The notes beneath the pieces were generated by a model that ran no database searches, was not told the DNA's origin, and worked only from the letters and a program-made list of their open reading frames with translations. Position numbers and translations under genes: made by a program. Positions 54,889 through 63,606 of a DNA stretch of 64,000 nucleotides are shown one piece after another. The stretch is from Mycolicibacterium goodii (GTDB taxonomy: Bacteria; Actinomycetota; Actinomycetes; Mycobacteriales; Mycobacteriaceae). The stretch is taken from positions 620,001 through 684,000 of the forward strand of contig NZ_CP012150.1 in the NCBI RefSeq assembly GCF_001187505.1, in the 5' to 3' direction. Every line of letters starts with the position of its first letter. The stretch's first letter is position 1.

Positions 54889-55704
54889 GTGAGCGCGCCG
54901 AGTTGGGTCAAGAGTCTGCTGGCATTCGAGCGCGACGGTGACGTGTTCTGTATCCGCGAGCCCGCGCCGAACACCATCGAGCGCCTGTTCGGCGGCCTGA
55001 TCGCGGCCCAGTCACTCGGCGCCGCCGGCGCGACGGTCGACGGCGGAAAGATCCCGCAGTCGCTGCACGCCTACTTCGTGCGCGGCGGCCGGTACGACAC
55101 CGACGTCGAGTTCCGCGTGACGCGCATCCGCGACGGTCGGGCGTTCGCGACGCGCCAGGTCAGCGCCAGCCAGGACGGCAAGGTGATCCTGGAGATGATC
55201 GCGTCGTTCCACGCGCCGGAGCCCGGTATGGACTGGCAGCCAAAGACCCCACCGCGGCTGGAGTTCGGCGATGCGGTGCCGAAGGCTCCGGAGATCGACT
55301 TCGGCCACGCGTTCGACGTCCGCACTAGGACCACCGATGATTCGGAGTTCGCGGTGCCCCCGTTCTGGATCCGCACCCGCGAACCGGTCGAGGACGACCC
55401 GCTGATCCGGGCGTGTGCGCTGACCTACATCTCCGATCTCGGCCCGGTGCCCACGGCGCTGCCGCCGACGATCCGGCTGCGGCCGGATCTGGGGTTTGCG
55501 ACGAGCCTCGATCACTCGATCTGGTTCCATCGCCCGTTCCGGCCGGAGGTCTGGCACCGCTATGAATTGCGGGCGGCCAACCACAACGATTCCCGCGGCC
55601 TGACCACGGGCTCGTTGCTCGACGAATCGGGTGTTCTGATCGCGAGCGTCAGTCAGGAGGCGCTGTGGCGCATCGACGATTCTCGACGAGTGTCAACCTT
55701 GTGA
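54889..55704 (+). CDS. Acyl-CoA thioesterase II (TesB family)
   Basis: 271 residues, GTG start. Double hot-dog thioesterase. N-terminal RLFGGLIAAQSLGAAGATV, then LHAYFVRGGR with the Ser/Thr/His pattern, FATRQVSASQDGKVI, and in the second hot dog ACALTYISDLGP, then DHSIWFHRPFRPEVWHRYE and RGLTTGSLLDESGVLIASVSQEAL split in two motifs. It would hydrolyse medium or long acyl-CoA. It overlaps no neighbour and is followed after 46 bp by a small gene. Confidence 0.9.
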   Translation: MSAPSWVKSLLAFERDGDVFCIREPAPNTIERLFGGLIAAQSLGAAGATVDGGKIPQSLHAYFVRGGRYDTDVEFRVTRIRDGRAFATRQVSASQDGKVILEMIASFHAPEPGMDWQPKTPPRLEFGDAVPKAPEIDFGHAFDVRTRTTDDSEFAVPPFWIRTREPVEDDPLIRACALTYISDLGPVPTALPPTIRLRPDLGFATSLDHSIWFHRPFRPEVWHRYELRAANHNDSRGLTTGSLLDESGVLIASVSQEALWRIDDSRRVSTL

Positions 55705-55750
55705 GATTTCTCGCGTTGCGTGCCAAACGTGCAGTTCAGAGAATGAAAAT

Positions 55751-55957
55751 GTGAGTTCGAAATCCGAGGACGATCTGATCGCCGACGTCGAGGATCGCCT
55801 GGTGAAACGTTTCAACACCGTCCCGCGCGGGCGGGTCTCCGATGCCGTCGAGACCGCTCGCCACCGCTTCGCCGGCAGCACCATCCGCGACTTCATCCCG
55901 CTGCTGGTGGAACGCCGCGTGACCTCCGAACTCGGCGGCGAGCCGGCCCACGCCTGA
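55751..55957 (+). CDS. Three-helix bundle dimerisation-type small protein
   Basis: 68 residues, GTG start. DDLIADVEDRLVKRF, GRVSDAVETARHRFAG, and RDFIPLLVERRVTSEL form three amphipathic helices, the pattern of a small actinobacterial domain seen near stress proteins. No catalytic residues. The next gene starts 40 bp later in the same direction. Confidence 0.65.
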   Translation: MSSKSEDDLIADVEDRLVKRFNTVPRGRVSDAVETARHRFAGSTIRDFIPLLVERRVTSELGGEPAHA

Positions 55958-55996
55958 GCGCGTTTGCGATGCCGCCACGGCGGGCAGTCCGTGGCG

Positions 55997-56656
55997 ATGA
56001 AGCTCTCCGATGTAGCCGCCGTGCCGATCCAGATCGGCTCCGCCCTCCGGCACCGGCGACTCTTCCATCCCTCGGGTGTGCTCGCGCACGGCACCCTCGA
56101 CCGCACCGCCCCGATCGGCGAAGGCCTGCCGGTGCGCACAGGTGACGTGGTGGGCCGAGTCTCGAAGGCGATCGGCTCTCCCGGTGCCATACCCGACATC
56201 GCGGGTCTGGCATGGCGGATGGGACCGGACACTCCCGGCATGCTGTGGGACGTTCTGCTCGCCTCGACGCTGATCGGTAACCGGGTGGCACTGTGGCCCG
56301 CCACCTCGTGGACCGACGTCACCTTCTCCAGCCTCATGCCGTTGAGGTTCGACGGCGAGCTGTGGTGGTTGCGTGCCCGCCTGCTGACACCGATCGACGG
56401 ACCCGGCCTCTCGCTCGACGCGATTGCCGATCAGATCCGAAGCGGGAGTGTCGATTTCGACATCGACCAGGCCACGGTCGGTTCGGGCTTCCGACCGCTG
56501 GCCCGCCTGTCGCTGCACACGGTCATCGAGGGTGAGGACGTCTCGTTCGATCCGGTGCAGAACAGCACCGCAGGGGTTTCCCTGATGCCGGACTGGTTGG
56601 CCGGCGTGCGCCGCGTCGCGTACCGGCGCAGCCGAGCCGGACGCCACGCTGATTAG
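55997..56656 (+). CDS. Catalase-like-fold protein of unknown function
   Basis: 219 residues from the ATG at 55997. The N terminus has SALRHRRLFHPSGVLAHGTL, resembling the R-x-x-H-x-x-G entry of catalase-related proteins, and GDVVGRVSKAIGSPGAIPDI. The C-terminal part reads like a beta barrel (FRPLARLSLHTVIEGEDVSF). The haem Tyr of catalases is not seen. Such mycobacterial proteins are often labelled phosphodiesterase without evidence. Function unknown. Confidence 0.6.
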   Translation: MKLSDVAAVPIQIGSALRHRRLFHPSGVLAHGTLDRTAPIGEGLPVRTGDVVGRVSKAIGSPGAIPDIAGLAWRMGPDTPGMLWDVLLASTLIGNRVALWPATSWTDVTFSSLMPLRFDGELWWLRARLLTPIDGPGLSLDAIADQIRSGSVDFDIDQATVGSGFRPLARLSLHTVIEGEDVSFDPVQNSTAGVSLMPDWLAGVRRVAYRRSRAGRHAD

Positions 56657-56668
56657 CCGGATACCGAA

Positions 56669-56815
56669 TCAGTCCGGCGGTTCCTGCGTGGTCTCGTCGG
56701 GCGTGTCGACGTCGGGGGTGTCCTCGGGAACCCGTTTGGGCTTGCCCGCGTCGGATTTGCCGACCGCGTCGTCGTCGCGGTGCTCTTCGTCGTAGATTCC
56801 GTGACCTCGCGGCAT
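56669..56815 (-). CDS. Small acidic hydrophilic protein
   Basis: 48 residues from the ATG at 56815, sequence beginning MPRGHGIYDEEHRDDDAVGK and ending in alternating Asp/Thr/Pro. No fold is recognised; it is probably disordered. It is divergent from the hemerythrin gene. On its own side a GATT-N16-GGGTA sequence lies 12-40 bp upstream, a weak SigF-like match. Short acidic proteins of this kind are common near mycobacterial stress genes. Confidence 0.6.
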   Translation of the reverse strand: MPRGHGIYDEEHRDDDAVGKSDAGKPKRVPEDTPDVDTPDETTQEPPD

Positions 56816-56871
56816 GCCAGTGATCTACCCGGCCGCCCGCCGTTTCAATCGCCAGTCGTCGCCCGCACATC

Positions 56872-56896
56872 GTTTGAACAGCGCCTGCACGGGTAT
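56872..56896 (+). promoter_or_regulatory. SigF-type promoter of the hemerythrin gene
   Basis: GTTT (56872-56875), 15 bp, GGGTAT (56891-56896) matches the mycobacterial SigF consensus (GGTTT-N15-17-GGGTA). The predicted transcript start near 56903 leaves a leader of about 80 nt before the ATG at 56983. Confidence 0.7.
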
Positions 56897-56982
56897 GCGC
56901 AAGCACCTCAGCCCGAACAGCCCCGCAAGGCCAGCTCCAAGGGCCGCAGAACAACCCCGGAACAACACAGAAGGCAGGCAAC

Positions 56983-57564
56983 ATGGATGCATTGACGTTT
57001 CTGCGTCAGGACCACAAGAGCGTGCTGGGCATGCTCGAGGTGCTCGACGGCGCACCCACCGGGCACGGCGCCAGGGAAAGCGGCCTGGACACGATGGTGA
57101 CCAATCTGATCATCGCCGAATCCCAGCACGAGGCCATCGAGGAACAGCACTTCTGGCCGCTGGTGCGCCAGGCCCTCGATGACGGCGACGAACTCGCCGA
57201 CAAGGCCATCGAACAGGAGCAGGCGGGCAAGCAGCTGTTGCAGCGCCTCGAGGACGGCAAGCCCGGTGAACCGGACTACCACGAGGCGCTCGGCGAGTTC
57301 GTGAAACTCTCCCGCGACCACATCGCGTTCGAGCAGGACGTGGTGTGGCCCAAGCTCGAAGCTGCCGTCGACCGCGACAAGCTGGAGACGCTGGGCACCA
57401 AGCTCGAAACCGCCAAGAAGATCGCACCCACCCGTCCGCACCCGGACACCCCGGGCAGCTCGACGGTGCAGAAGACCATGGGGATGGGCGCGGCGATCGT
57501 CGACCACGTCCGTGACGCGGCCAGTGGCCGGGAGTCGATGAACCCGCCCGATCCGCAACACTGA
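56983..57564 (+). CDS. Hemerythrin domain protein
   Basis: 193 residues. Four-helix HHE cation-binding domain with metal ligands in LRQDHKSVLGML, IAESQHEAIEEQHFWP, YHEALGEFVKL and DHIAFEQDVVWP. It should bind a di-iron centre and O2, NO or peroxide. The C-terminal 50 residues are Pro/Gly-rich with one short helix. A SigF-type promoter precedes it. It is followed by the convergent Mn-catalase, also with a SigF-type promoter. Confidence 0.92.
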   Translation: MDALTFLRQDHKSVLGMLEVLDGAPTGHGARESGLDTMVTNLIIAESQHEAIEEQHFWPLVRQALDDGDELADKAIEQEQAGKQLLQRLEDGKPGEPDYHEALGEFVKLSRDHIAFEQDVVWPKLEAAVDRDKLETLGTKLETAKKIAPTRPHPDTPGSSTVQKTMGMGAAIVDHVRDAASGRESMNPPDPQH

Positions 57565-57617
57565 TCGACACAGACCAGCGGCCGGCGCCTCGGGCACCGG
57601 CCGCTGTTTCGTTTCGA

Positions 57618-58511
57618 TTATGTTGTGGCGGTGTGCTGTTCGTGGGTGAACGGCTTGTGACCCTGGACGGCTGGTGAACCCTCGGGGTTGTCGGCCGCTC
57701 CACGGTTCTTCCGGGTCTCGCCGCCGAGCCATTGTTGTTCTGGCTTTTCGACGTACTCCCATTCCATGCCGCCGGGCCACGGTCCCTGGCCCTCGTTCCA
57801 CGGGCCGCGCACGCTGCCGGAGCCGTTGGACATGTTGAACGCGACGTTCTGGAACCGGTCGTCGCCGGGGAGCTGCCCGGGCGGGAAGTTCACCGGCAGC
57901 TCGTTGAGCGCGGCGGTGAACTGCTGGAAGTGGGTGACCTCCCGGGTCATCAGGAATGTCAGGGTGTCCTGGACGCCGGGATCGTCGGTGAACTGCTTGA
58001 GATATTCGTAGACCACCTTGGCGCGTGACTCAGCGGCCAGATTGCTGCGCAGGTCCACCGACGGATCGCCGTTGGCGTTGACGAACGCGCCGCTCCACGG
58101 CGTTCCTGCGGAGTCCTTCACATCGGGTCCGCCTCCGGTGAGGGTGAAGTACAACGGCATGACCGACACGCTGTGCATGAGCTGATCCTTGCCGTCCCGG
58201 CTGCCCACCGCCGGCATCCAGTCGCACCGCTCGTTGGCGACCTTGAGGTCGTCGTTGAGCCCGTCGAGCAGCATCGTGATCATCGAGCCGACCATTTCCA
58301 GGTGTGAAAGCTCTTCTGTCGCAATATCCATGAACAGGTCGTACAGCTTGGGGTTCTTCTCCCGCAGAACGAAGGCCTGGGTGAAGTACTGCATGGCGGC
58401 TTTCAACTCGCCGTTGGCACCGCCGAACTGTTCCTGTAGCAGCGTCGCGAAGCGTGGGTCCGGCTCGCTGACCCGAACCTCGAATTGCAGATCTTTGTTG
58501 TGGATGAACAC
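57618..58511 (-). CDS. Manganese-containing (non-haem) catalase
   Basis: 297 residues, GTG start with GGAGG 10 bp upstream. Di-manganese four-helix domain: Glu in QEQFGGANGELKAAMQYFTQ, ATEELSHLEMVGSMI (E-x-x-H), NLAAESRAKVVYEYL, and TREVTHFQQF (E-x-x-H), all ligands present. The extended C terminus (EWEYVEKPEQQWLGGE) fits the family's lid tail. It degrades H2O2 to O2 and water. SigF-type promoter at 58553-58577. Confidence 0.94.
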   Translation of the reverse strand: MFIHNKDLQFEVRVSEPDPRFATLLQEQFGGANGELKAAMQYFTQAFVLREKNPKLYDLFMDIATEELSHLEMVGSMITMLLDGLNDDLKVANERCDWMPAVGSRDGKDQLMHSVSVMPLYFTLTGGGPDVKDSAGTPWSGAFVNANGDPSVDLRSNLAAESRAKVVYEYLKQFTDDPGVQDTLTFLMTREVTHFQQFTAALNELPVNFPPGQLPGDDRFQNVAFNMSNGSGSVRGPWNEGQGPWPGGMEWEYVEKPEQQWLGGETRKNRGAADNPEGSPAVQGHKPFTHEQHTATT

Positions 58512-58552
58512 TGCGGGTACCTCCAGGGCTGTTGATTGCAGATTGCTGGCGG

Positions 58553-58577
58553 ATACCCAGCGCCGCGAACCCCAAAC
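58553..58577 (-). promoter_or_regulatory. SigF-type promoter of the Mn-catalase gene
   Basis: On the minus strand GTTT (58577-58574), 15 bp, GGGTAT (58558-58553), identical in layout to the one before the hemerythrin gene. The predicted start is about 35 nt before the GTG. It begins inside the short gap after the YqeY-like gene. Confidence 0.72.
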
Positions 58578-58586
58578 AGAGGTCGG

Positions 58587-59051
58587 TCAGAGCCGCTCCC
58601 GCACCGCCTCCGACAACCGCGCCCCGTCGGCCTTGCCCGCGGCGATCGCGGTCGCGGCCTTCATCACCTGCCCCATCTGCCGCATGCCGGGCCGCTCCCC
58701 GATCGCTTCGGCCACCTGCGCGATGGCCGTGTCGGCGACGTCGGCGAGTTCGGCCTCGGTGAGCGGGGTGGGCAGGTAGTCGTCGATGACGCGCGCCTCG
58801 GCATGCTCGGTGGCCGCGAGGTCACCGCGGCCGTTCTGGGTGTAGATCTCGGCGGCTTCGCCGCGTCTGCGGGATTCTCGCGCCAACACCGCGATCACGT
58901 CGGCGTCGGACAGTTCGCGGGACTGCGCGCCGGAAACCTCTTCTTTCTGGATGGCCGCGAGCAACATCCGCAGTGTGGCCGTGCGCAATTTGTCCCGGGA
59001 TTTCATCGCCGCGGTCAGATCGGCGCGCAGCCTGTCCTTGAGTTCGGCCAT
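58587..59051 (-). CDS. GatB/YqeY domain protein (Rv3688c type)
   Basis: 154 residues from the ATG at 59051. Helical YqeY fold: LKDRLRADLTAAMKSRDK, LRMLLAAIQKEEV, VIAVLARESRRRGEAAEIY, and the end GQVMKAATAIAAGKADGARL related to the tail domain of GatB, which contacts tRNA. A role in tRNA-dependent amidation is not shown for free YqeY. Single gene, 10 bp after the SIMPL gene. Confidence 0.9.
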   Translation of the reverse strand: MAELKDRLRADLTAAMKSRDKLRTATLRMLLAAIQKEEVSGAQSRELSDADVIAVLARESRRRGEAAEIYTQNGRGDLAATEHAEARVIDDYLPTPLTEAELADVADTAIAQVAEAIGERPGMRQMGQVMKAATAIAAGKADGARLSEAVRERL

Positions 59052-59061
59052 ACGGCCAAAG

Positions 59062-59790
59062 CTACGCCGAGCCCCCGGCGCGAAACCGCGCATCGACGGA
59101 TACCGAGATCTTGATGTCCTCCGGCGCGAGTTCGACCTCGGGTGCGCCGCCGGAGGACATCGCCCGCAACGCCGCGGGCGCCGCGAGCGGCCCCTGCGCT
59201 TCGCGCCCCAGCATGCCCGCGTCGGCGATCGTCACGGGCCGCACCGGTCCCAGATCCAAGGCGTCGGCGTAGCGCTGCGCGCGGGTCACGGCGTCCAGGA
59301 CGGCGTTGGTGTGGACCTCGCCGATCAGCTCGTCGCGGTGCCGGTCGGTCAGCGCCCATTCGATGCGTGACAGCGAGAACCCGCCGGTCTCGGTGATGTG
59401 CCTGCCGACCCAGCGCGACAGTTCGGTGAAGTCACCGAACTTCACCTGGATGCCGATGCTGGCGTGATGCACCAGCGGCAGTTGTTTGCCTTCGTTGTTC
59501 CACGGGCGGTGCGCCCAGGTCCGCAGTTGCTGGGTGGACCACCAGGTGATCGGCCCGGAGTCGGGATGGTGCAACGGTTCGATCGACGCCTTGACGGCGT
59601 CGAGATCGCGGACGGTCCGTTCGTAGACCGGCTCGATCGCGGGGCCCTCGTAGGCCACGGTGGCGTGCACGATGCCTCGTTCCGGTGGTTCGTACACCGT
59701 GAAAGAACCGCGCACGATGATCTCGGTGGGCGGTATCTGGGCCCCCGCGTGCCCCTCCGCCTGGGACACGTTGTCAATTCCGCCGGTCAT
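59062..59790 (-). CDS. SIMPL domain (DUF541) protein
   Basis: About 242 residues from the ATG at 59790; an ATG at 59808 is the alternative. The SIMPL pattern is seen in EIIVRGSFTVYEPPERGIVH, VRDLDAVKASIEPL, the helix RAQRYADALDLGPVRPVTIADAG and a closing strand IKISVSVDARFRAG. No signal peptide is evident. Function unknown. The upstream alternative ATG would overlap the start codon of the divergent membrane-protein gene. Confidence 0.85.
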   Translation of the reverse strand: MTGGIDNVSQAEGHAGAQIPPTEIIVRGSFTVYEPPERGIVHATVAYEGPAIEPVYERTVRDLDAVKASIEPLHHPDSGPITWWSTQQLRTWAHRPWNNEGKQLPLVHHASIGIQVKFGDFTELSRWVGRHITETGGFSLSRIEWALTDRHRDELIGEVHTNAVLDAVTRAQRYADALDLGPVRPVTIADAGMLGREAQGPLAAPAALRAMSSGGAPEVELAPEDIKISVSVDARFRAGGSA

Positions 59791-59806
59791 GGACAGGATG
59801 GTAGCC

Positions 59807-60880
59807 ATGAGCTTCCGCTCCCCAGGTGCCGACGGCGGGTTCGTCCCGTACCACCCGCCGCAGGCGTATCCGGTTCATCCGGTCTACGCGCGGGCTCCTG
59901 GTTTCCCGGGATGGGCGCCCGGCGTCATCCCGTTGCGGCCGTTGAGCCTGTCGGACATCTTCAACGGTGCGGTGGCCTTCATCCGCAAGAACCCGAAGGC
60001 CACGTTGGGGCTGACGACGATCGTCGTGGTCCTTGCTCAGCTCGTGACGTTGTCGGCGCAGATCGGTCCGCTGGCCGCGCTGGGCGGACTCGGCGCCGAC
60101 GTGCAGGGCGAACCGCCGTCGACGGGGGCGCTGGCGTGGTTCTCCGGGGCGACGCTGTTCGGCGTGCTGATCACCCAGCTCGCGTCGGTGCTGTTGACGG
60201 GCATGCTCACGGTCATCGTGGGGCGGTCGATCCTGGGCGGAACCGTGACGATCGGGCAGGCCTGGGAACGGTTGCGCAGCCGATTCCTGGCCCTGGTGGG
60301 TTTGACGCTGTTGGAGGGCGTCGTGCTGGTCGTCGGGGCGGTCGTGGTCGTGGGCCTGATCGCCGCGGCGGGGGCGGTGGGCGGTGGTGTCGCGGCGTTC
60401 GTCGTCGGCGCACCGCTGGTGTTGGTCGCGGCGCTCGCCGCGGTCTTCGGGTTCACCGTCGTGTTGTTCACACCTGCCCTGATCGTGTTGGAGCGGTTGA
60501 GCGTGTTCGCCGCCATCGCACGGTCTTTCGCGCTGGTGAAGCCGGCCTTCTGGCGCGTGCTCGGCATCTGGCTGCTGGCGAGTCTGGTGGCCGCGGTGAT
60601 CGCCGGCGCGGTGGGTGCACCGTTCAGCATCGTCGGGCAACTGATGTCGATGTCCCCCGACGGCGTCGGCATGTCGATCACCGGCCTGGTCCTGGTGGCG
60701 GTCGGGGGCACCGTCGGCCAGATCGTCACGGCGCCGTTCGCCGCGGGTGTCGACGTGCTGCTCTACACCGACCGGCGCATCCGGTCGGAGGCCTTCGATC
60801 TGGTGTTGCAGACCGGTGCGTACACCCCGGCGGGCCCGGCAGAATCGACCGATCAACTGTGGCTGGTCCGGCACTTCTGA
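59807..60880 (+). CDS. Multi-pass membrane protein (Rv3689 type, glycerophosphodiester-PDE membrane-domain-like)
   Basis: 357 residues. Pro/Tyr-rich cytosolic head, then RPLSLSDIFNGAVAFIRKNP, a signature of this membrane domain, and six hydrophobic segments with many Val/Ala/Gly. ATG codons at 59789 and 59798 are alternatives. It probably serves as a membrane scaffold rather than an enzyme. It is followed after 1 bp by the DUF4129 gene, in the order seen at Rv3689-Rv3693. Confidence 0.86.
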   Translation: MSFRSPGADGGFVPYHPPQAYPVHPVYARAPGFPGWAPGVIPLRPLSLSDIFNGAVAFIRKNPKATLGLTTIVVVLAQLVTLSAQIGPLAALGGLGADVQGEPPSTGALAWFSGATLFGVLITQLASVLLTGMLTVIVGRSILGGTVTIGQAWERLRSRFLALVGLTLLEGVVLVVGAVVVVGLIAAAGAVGGGVAAFVVGAPLVLVAALAAVFGFTVVLFTPALIVLERLSVFAAIARSFALVKPAFWRVLGIWLLASLVAAVIAGAVGAPFSIVGQLMSMSPDGVGMSITGLVLVAVGGTVGQIVTAPFAAGVDVLLYTDRRIRSEAFDLVLQTGAYTPAGPAESTDQLWLVRHF

Positions 60881-60881
60881 G

Positions 60882-61535
60882 GTGACGACGATCGAAATCG
60901 ACAGAGACGCCGCACACGACGCCGCGCAGAACGAACTGAACAAGCCGATCTACCCGCGGGCGTCGCCCCTGCAGCAGCTCCTCGACTGGCTCGATGAGCT
61001 GTTGTACCGGCTGGCCTATGAGGGGTCGTCGGTCCCCGGCGGGTGGTTCACGATCTGCGTGTTGACGATCCTGGCGGTGGTGGCCGTCCTCGTGGCGGTG
61101 CGGATCGCCAGGCGCGCCATGCGCACGAACCGTGGCGCGCAGGACGGGTTGTTCGGCCGCACCGAGCTGAGCGCGGCCGAACACCGCAGCACCGCCGAAC
61201 GCTATGCCGCGGAAGGAAATTGGGCGGCGGCCATCCGCCACCGGCTGCGTGCGGTGGCCCGGCATCTCGAGGAGACCGCAATCCTCAACCCGGTCCCCGG
61301 CCGCACGGCCACCGAACTCGCGCACGACGCCGGTGCCGCACTCCCCGGGCTTGCAGCCGAACTATCGCTTGCGGCAACCACTTTCAACGACGTCACCTAC
61401 GGCGAGCAACCCGGTACCGAGGCCGCATACCGGCAGATCGCCGACCTCGACGCACATCTGCTGCAGCCGGGTGCGAGCACGGCAGGCCCGGCCGGTGCGG
61501 TGGCCGCGGACACCGGATGGACACCGATCCGATGA
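60882..61535 (+). CDS. DUF4129 membrane protein (Rv3690 type)
   Basis: 217 residues, GTG start 1 bp after the previous stop. One TM helix (WFTICVLTILAVVAVLVAV) and a C-terminal DUF4129 domain: RYAAEGNWAAAIRHRLRAVA, RHLEETAILNP, RTATELAHDAG and TYGEQPGTEAAYRQIADLD. This domain is regularly next to DUF4350, MoxR and DUF58 proteins. Overlaps the next gene by 4 bp. Confidence 0.9.
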   Translation: MTTIEIDRDAAHDAAQNELNKPIYPRASPLQQLLDWLDELLYRLAYEGSSVPGGWFTICVLTILAVVAVLVAVRIARRAMRTNRGAQDGLFGRTELSAAEHRSTAERYAAEGNWAAAIRHRLRAVARHLEETAILNPVPGRTATELAHDAGAALPGLAAELSLAATTFNDVTYGEQPGTEAAYRQIADLDAHLLQPGASTAGPAGAVAADTGWTPIR

Positions 61536-62634
61536 AGGTACGCAGCCTGCGCTGGTTCGTGCCTGCCGTCGTCGTCATCGTGCTGCTCGCGGTGCTGACG
61601 GTGCACCTGACCGCACCGCGGCCCGGTGGCCGCATGGATCCGGACGCGACGTCCCCCGACGGCGCCCGCGCCCTGGTGACGCTGCTGCGCGAGCACGGCG
61701 TCGACGTCATCACCGCGGCCGACGTCGACGAGGTCGAACGCAACGCCCGCCCCGGCACACTGCTGGTGGCGGCCCAGACGCTGTTCCTGTCCGGCGACGA
61801 GCAGCTGGACCGGCTGTCCCGCGTTCCCGGCGACCTGCTGCTGGTCGAACCGGTGACCAAGACCCGTGAGAAGCTCGCGCCCGCAGTGCGTCTCGATGAC
61901 GCCACCGCGTTCGGCGGCGGTGAACCGGACTGCGATCTGCCCGAGGCGCGCCGCGCCGGTGAGACGCAACTGGGGCTCAGCGACACGTTCCAGGCGGCAG
62001 GCGATGTGCCCGTACAGCGGTGCTATGACGGCGCCGTGGTGCGCTACCGCGACGGCAACCGCACGATCACCGTGGTCGGCACCGCCGAGTTCATGTCGAA
62101 CGCCGGTCTGCTCAAGGCCGGAAACGCCGCCCTGGCGATGAACCTCGCAGGCGATTCCGACCGGGTGATCTGGTATGCGCCACAGAAATTCGAGGGCACC
62201 TCGACCGGTGACCGCAAGCTGTCTGATCTGCTGCCCGATCAGGTGCGCTGGATCGTCCTGCAACTGTGCGTGGTGGTCGCGCTGCTCGCGGTGTGGCAGG
62301 GCCGCCGGATCGGCCCGCTGGTCGCCGAGCACCTGCCCGTGGTGGTTCGCGCCTCGGAGACCGTCGAGGGCCGCGGCAAGCTGTACCGCTCGCACCGCGC
62401 CCGTGACCGCGCGGCCGAGGCGTTGCGCACCGCGACGCTGCAGCGTCTGCGGCCGCGGATCGGTCTGACCGCCGAGGCCGATCCGGCTGCCGTGGCCGCC
62501 GCCGTCGCCGCCCGCTGCGGGCAGGACTCCGCGGCGGTGGGTCACGTGCTGTTCGGCCCGCCGCCTGCCACCGATTCCGATCTTGTCCAACTCGCCCATC
62601 AACTCGACGACATCGAAAGGCAGGTCGCGCACTC

Positions 62635-62638
<4 letters not shown>
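61532..62638 (+). CDS. DUF4350 membrane protein (Rv3691 type)
   Basis: 368 residues. TM helix at residues 9-28, a DUF4350 domain with SPDGARALVTLLREHGVDV and GTLLVAAQTLFLSGDE, a second TM (WIVLQLCVVVALLAVW) and a basic helical tail (YRSHRARDRAAEALRTATLQ). The extracytoplasmic domain lies between the two TM segments. Links to MoxR systems are by gene order. Overlaps moxR2 by 4 bp. Confidence 0.9.
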
Positions 62639-63605
<967 letters not shown>

Positions 63606-63606
<1 letters not shown>

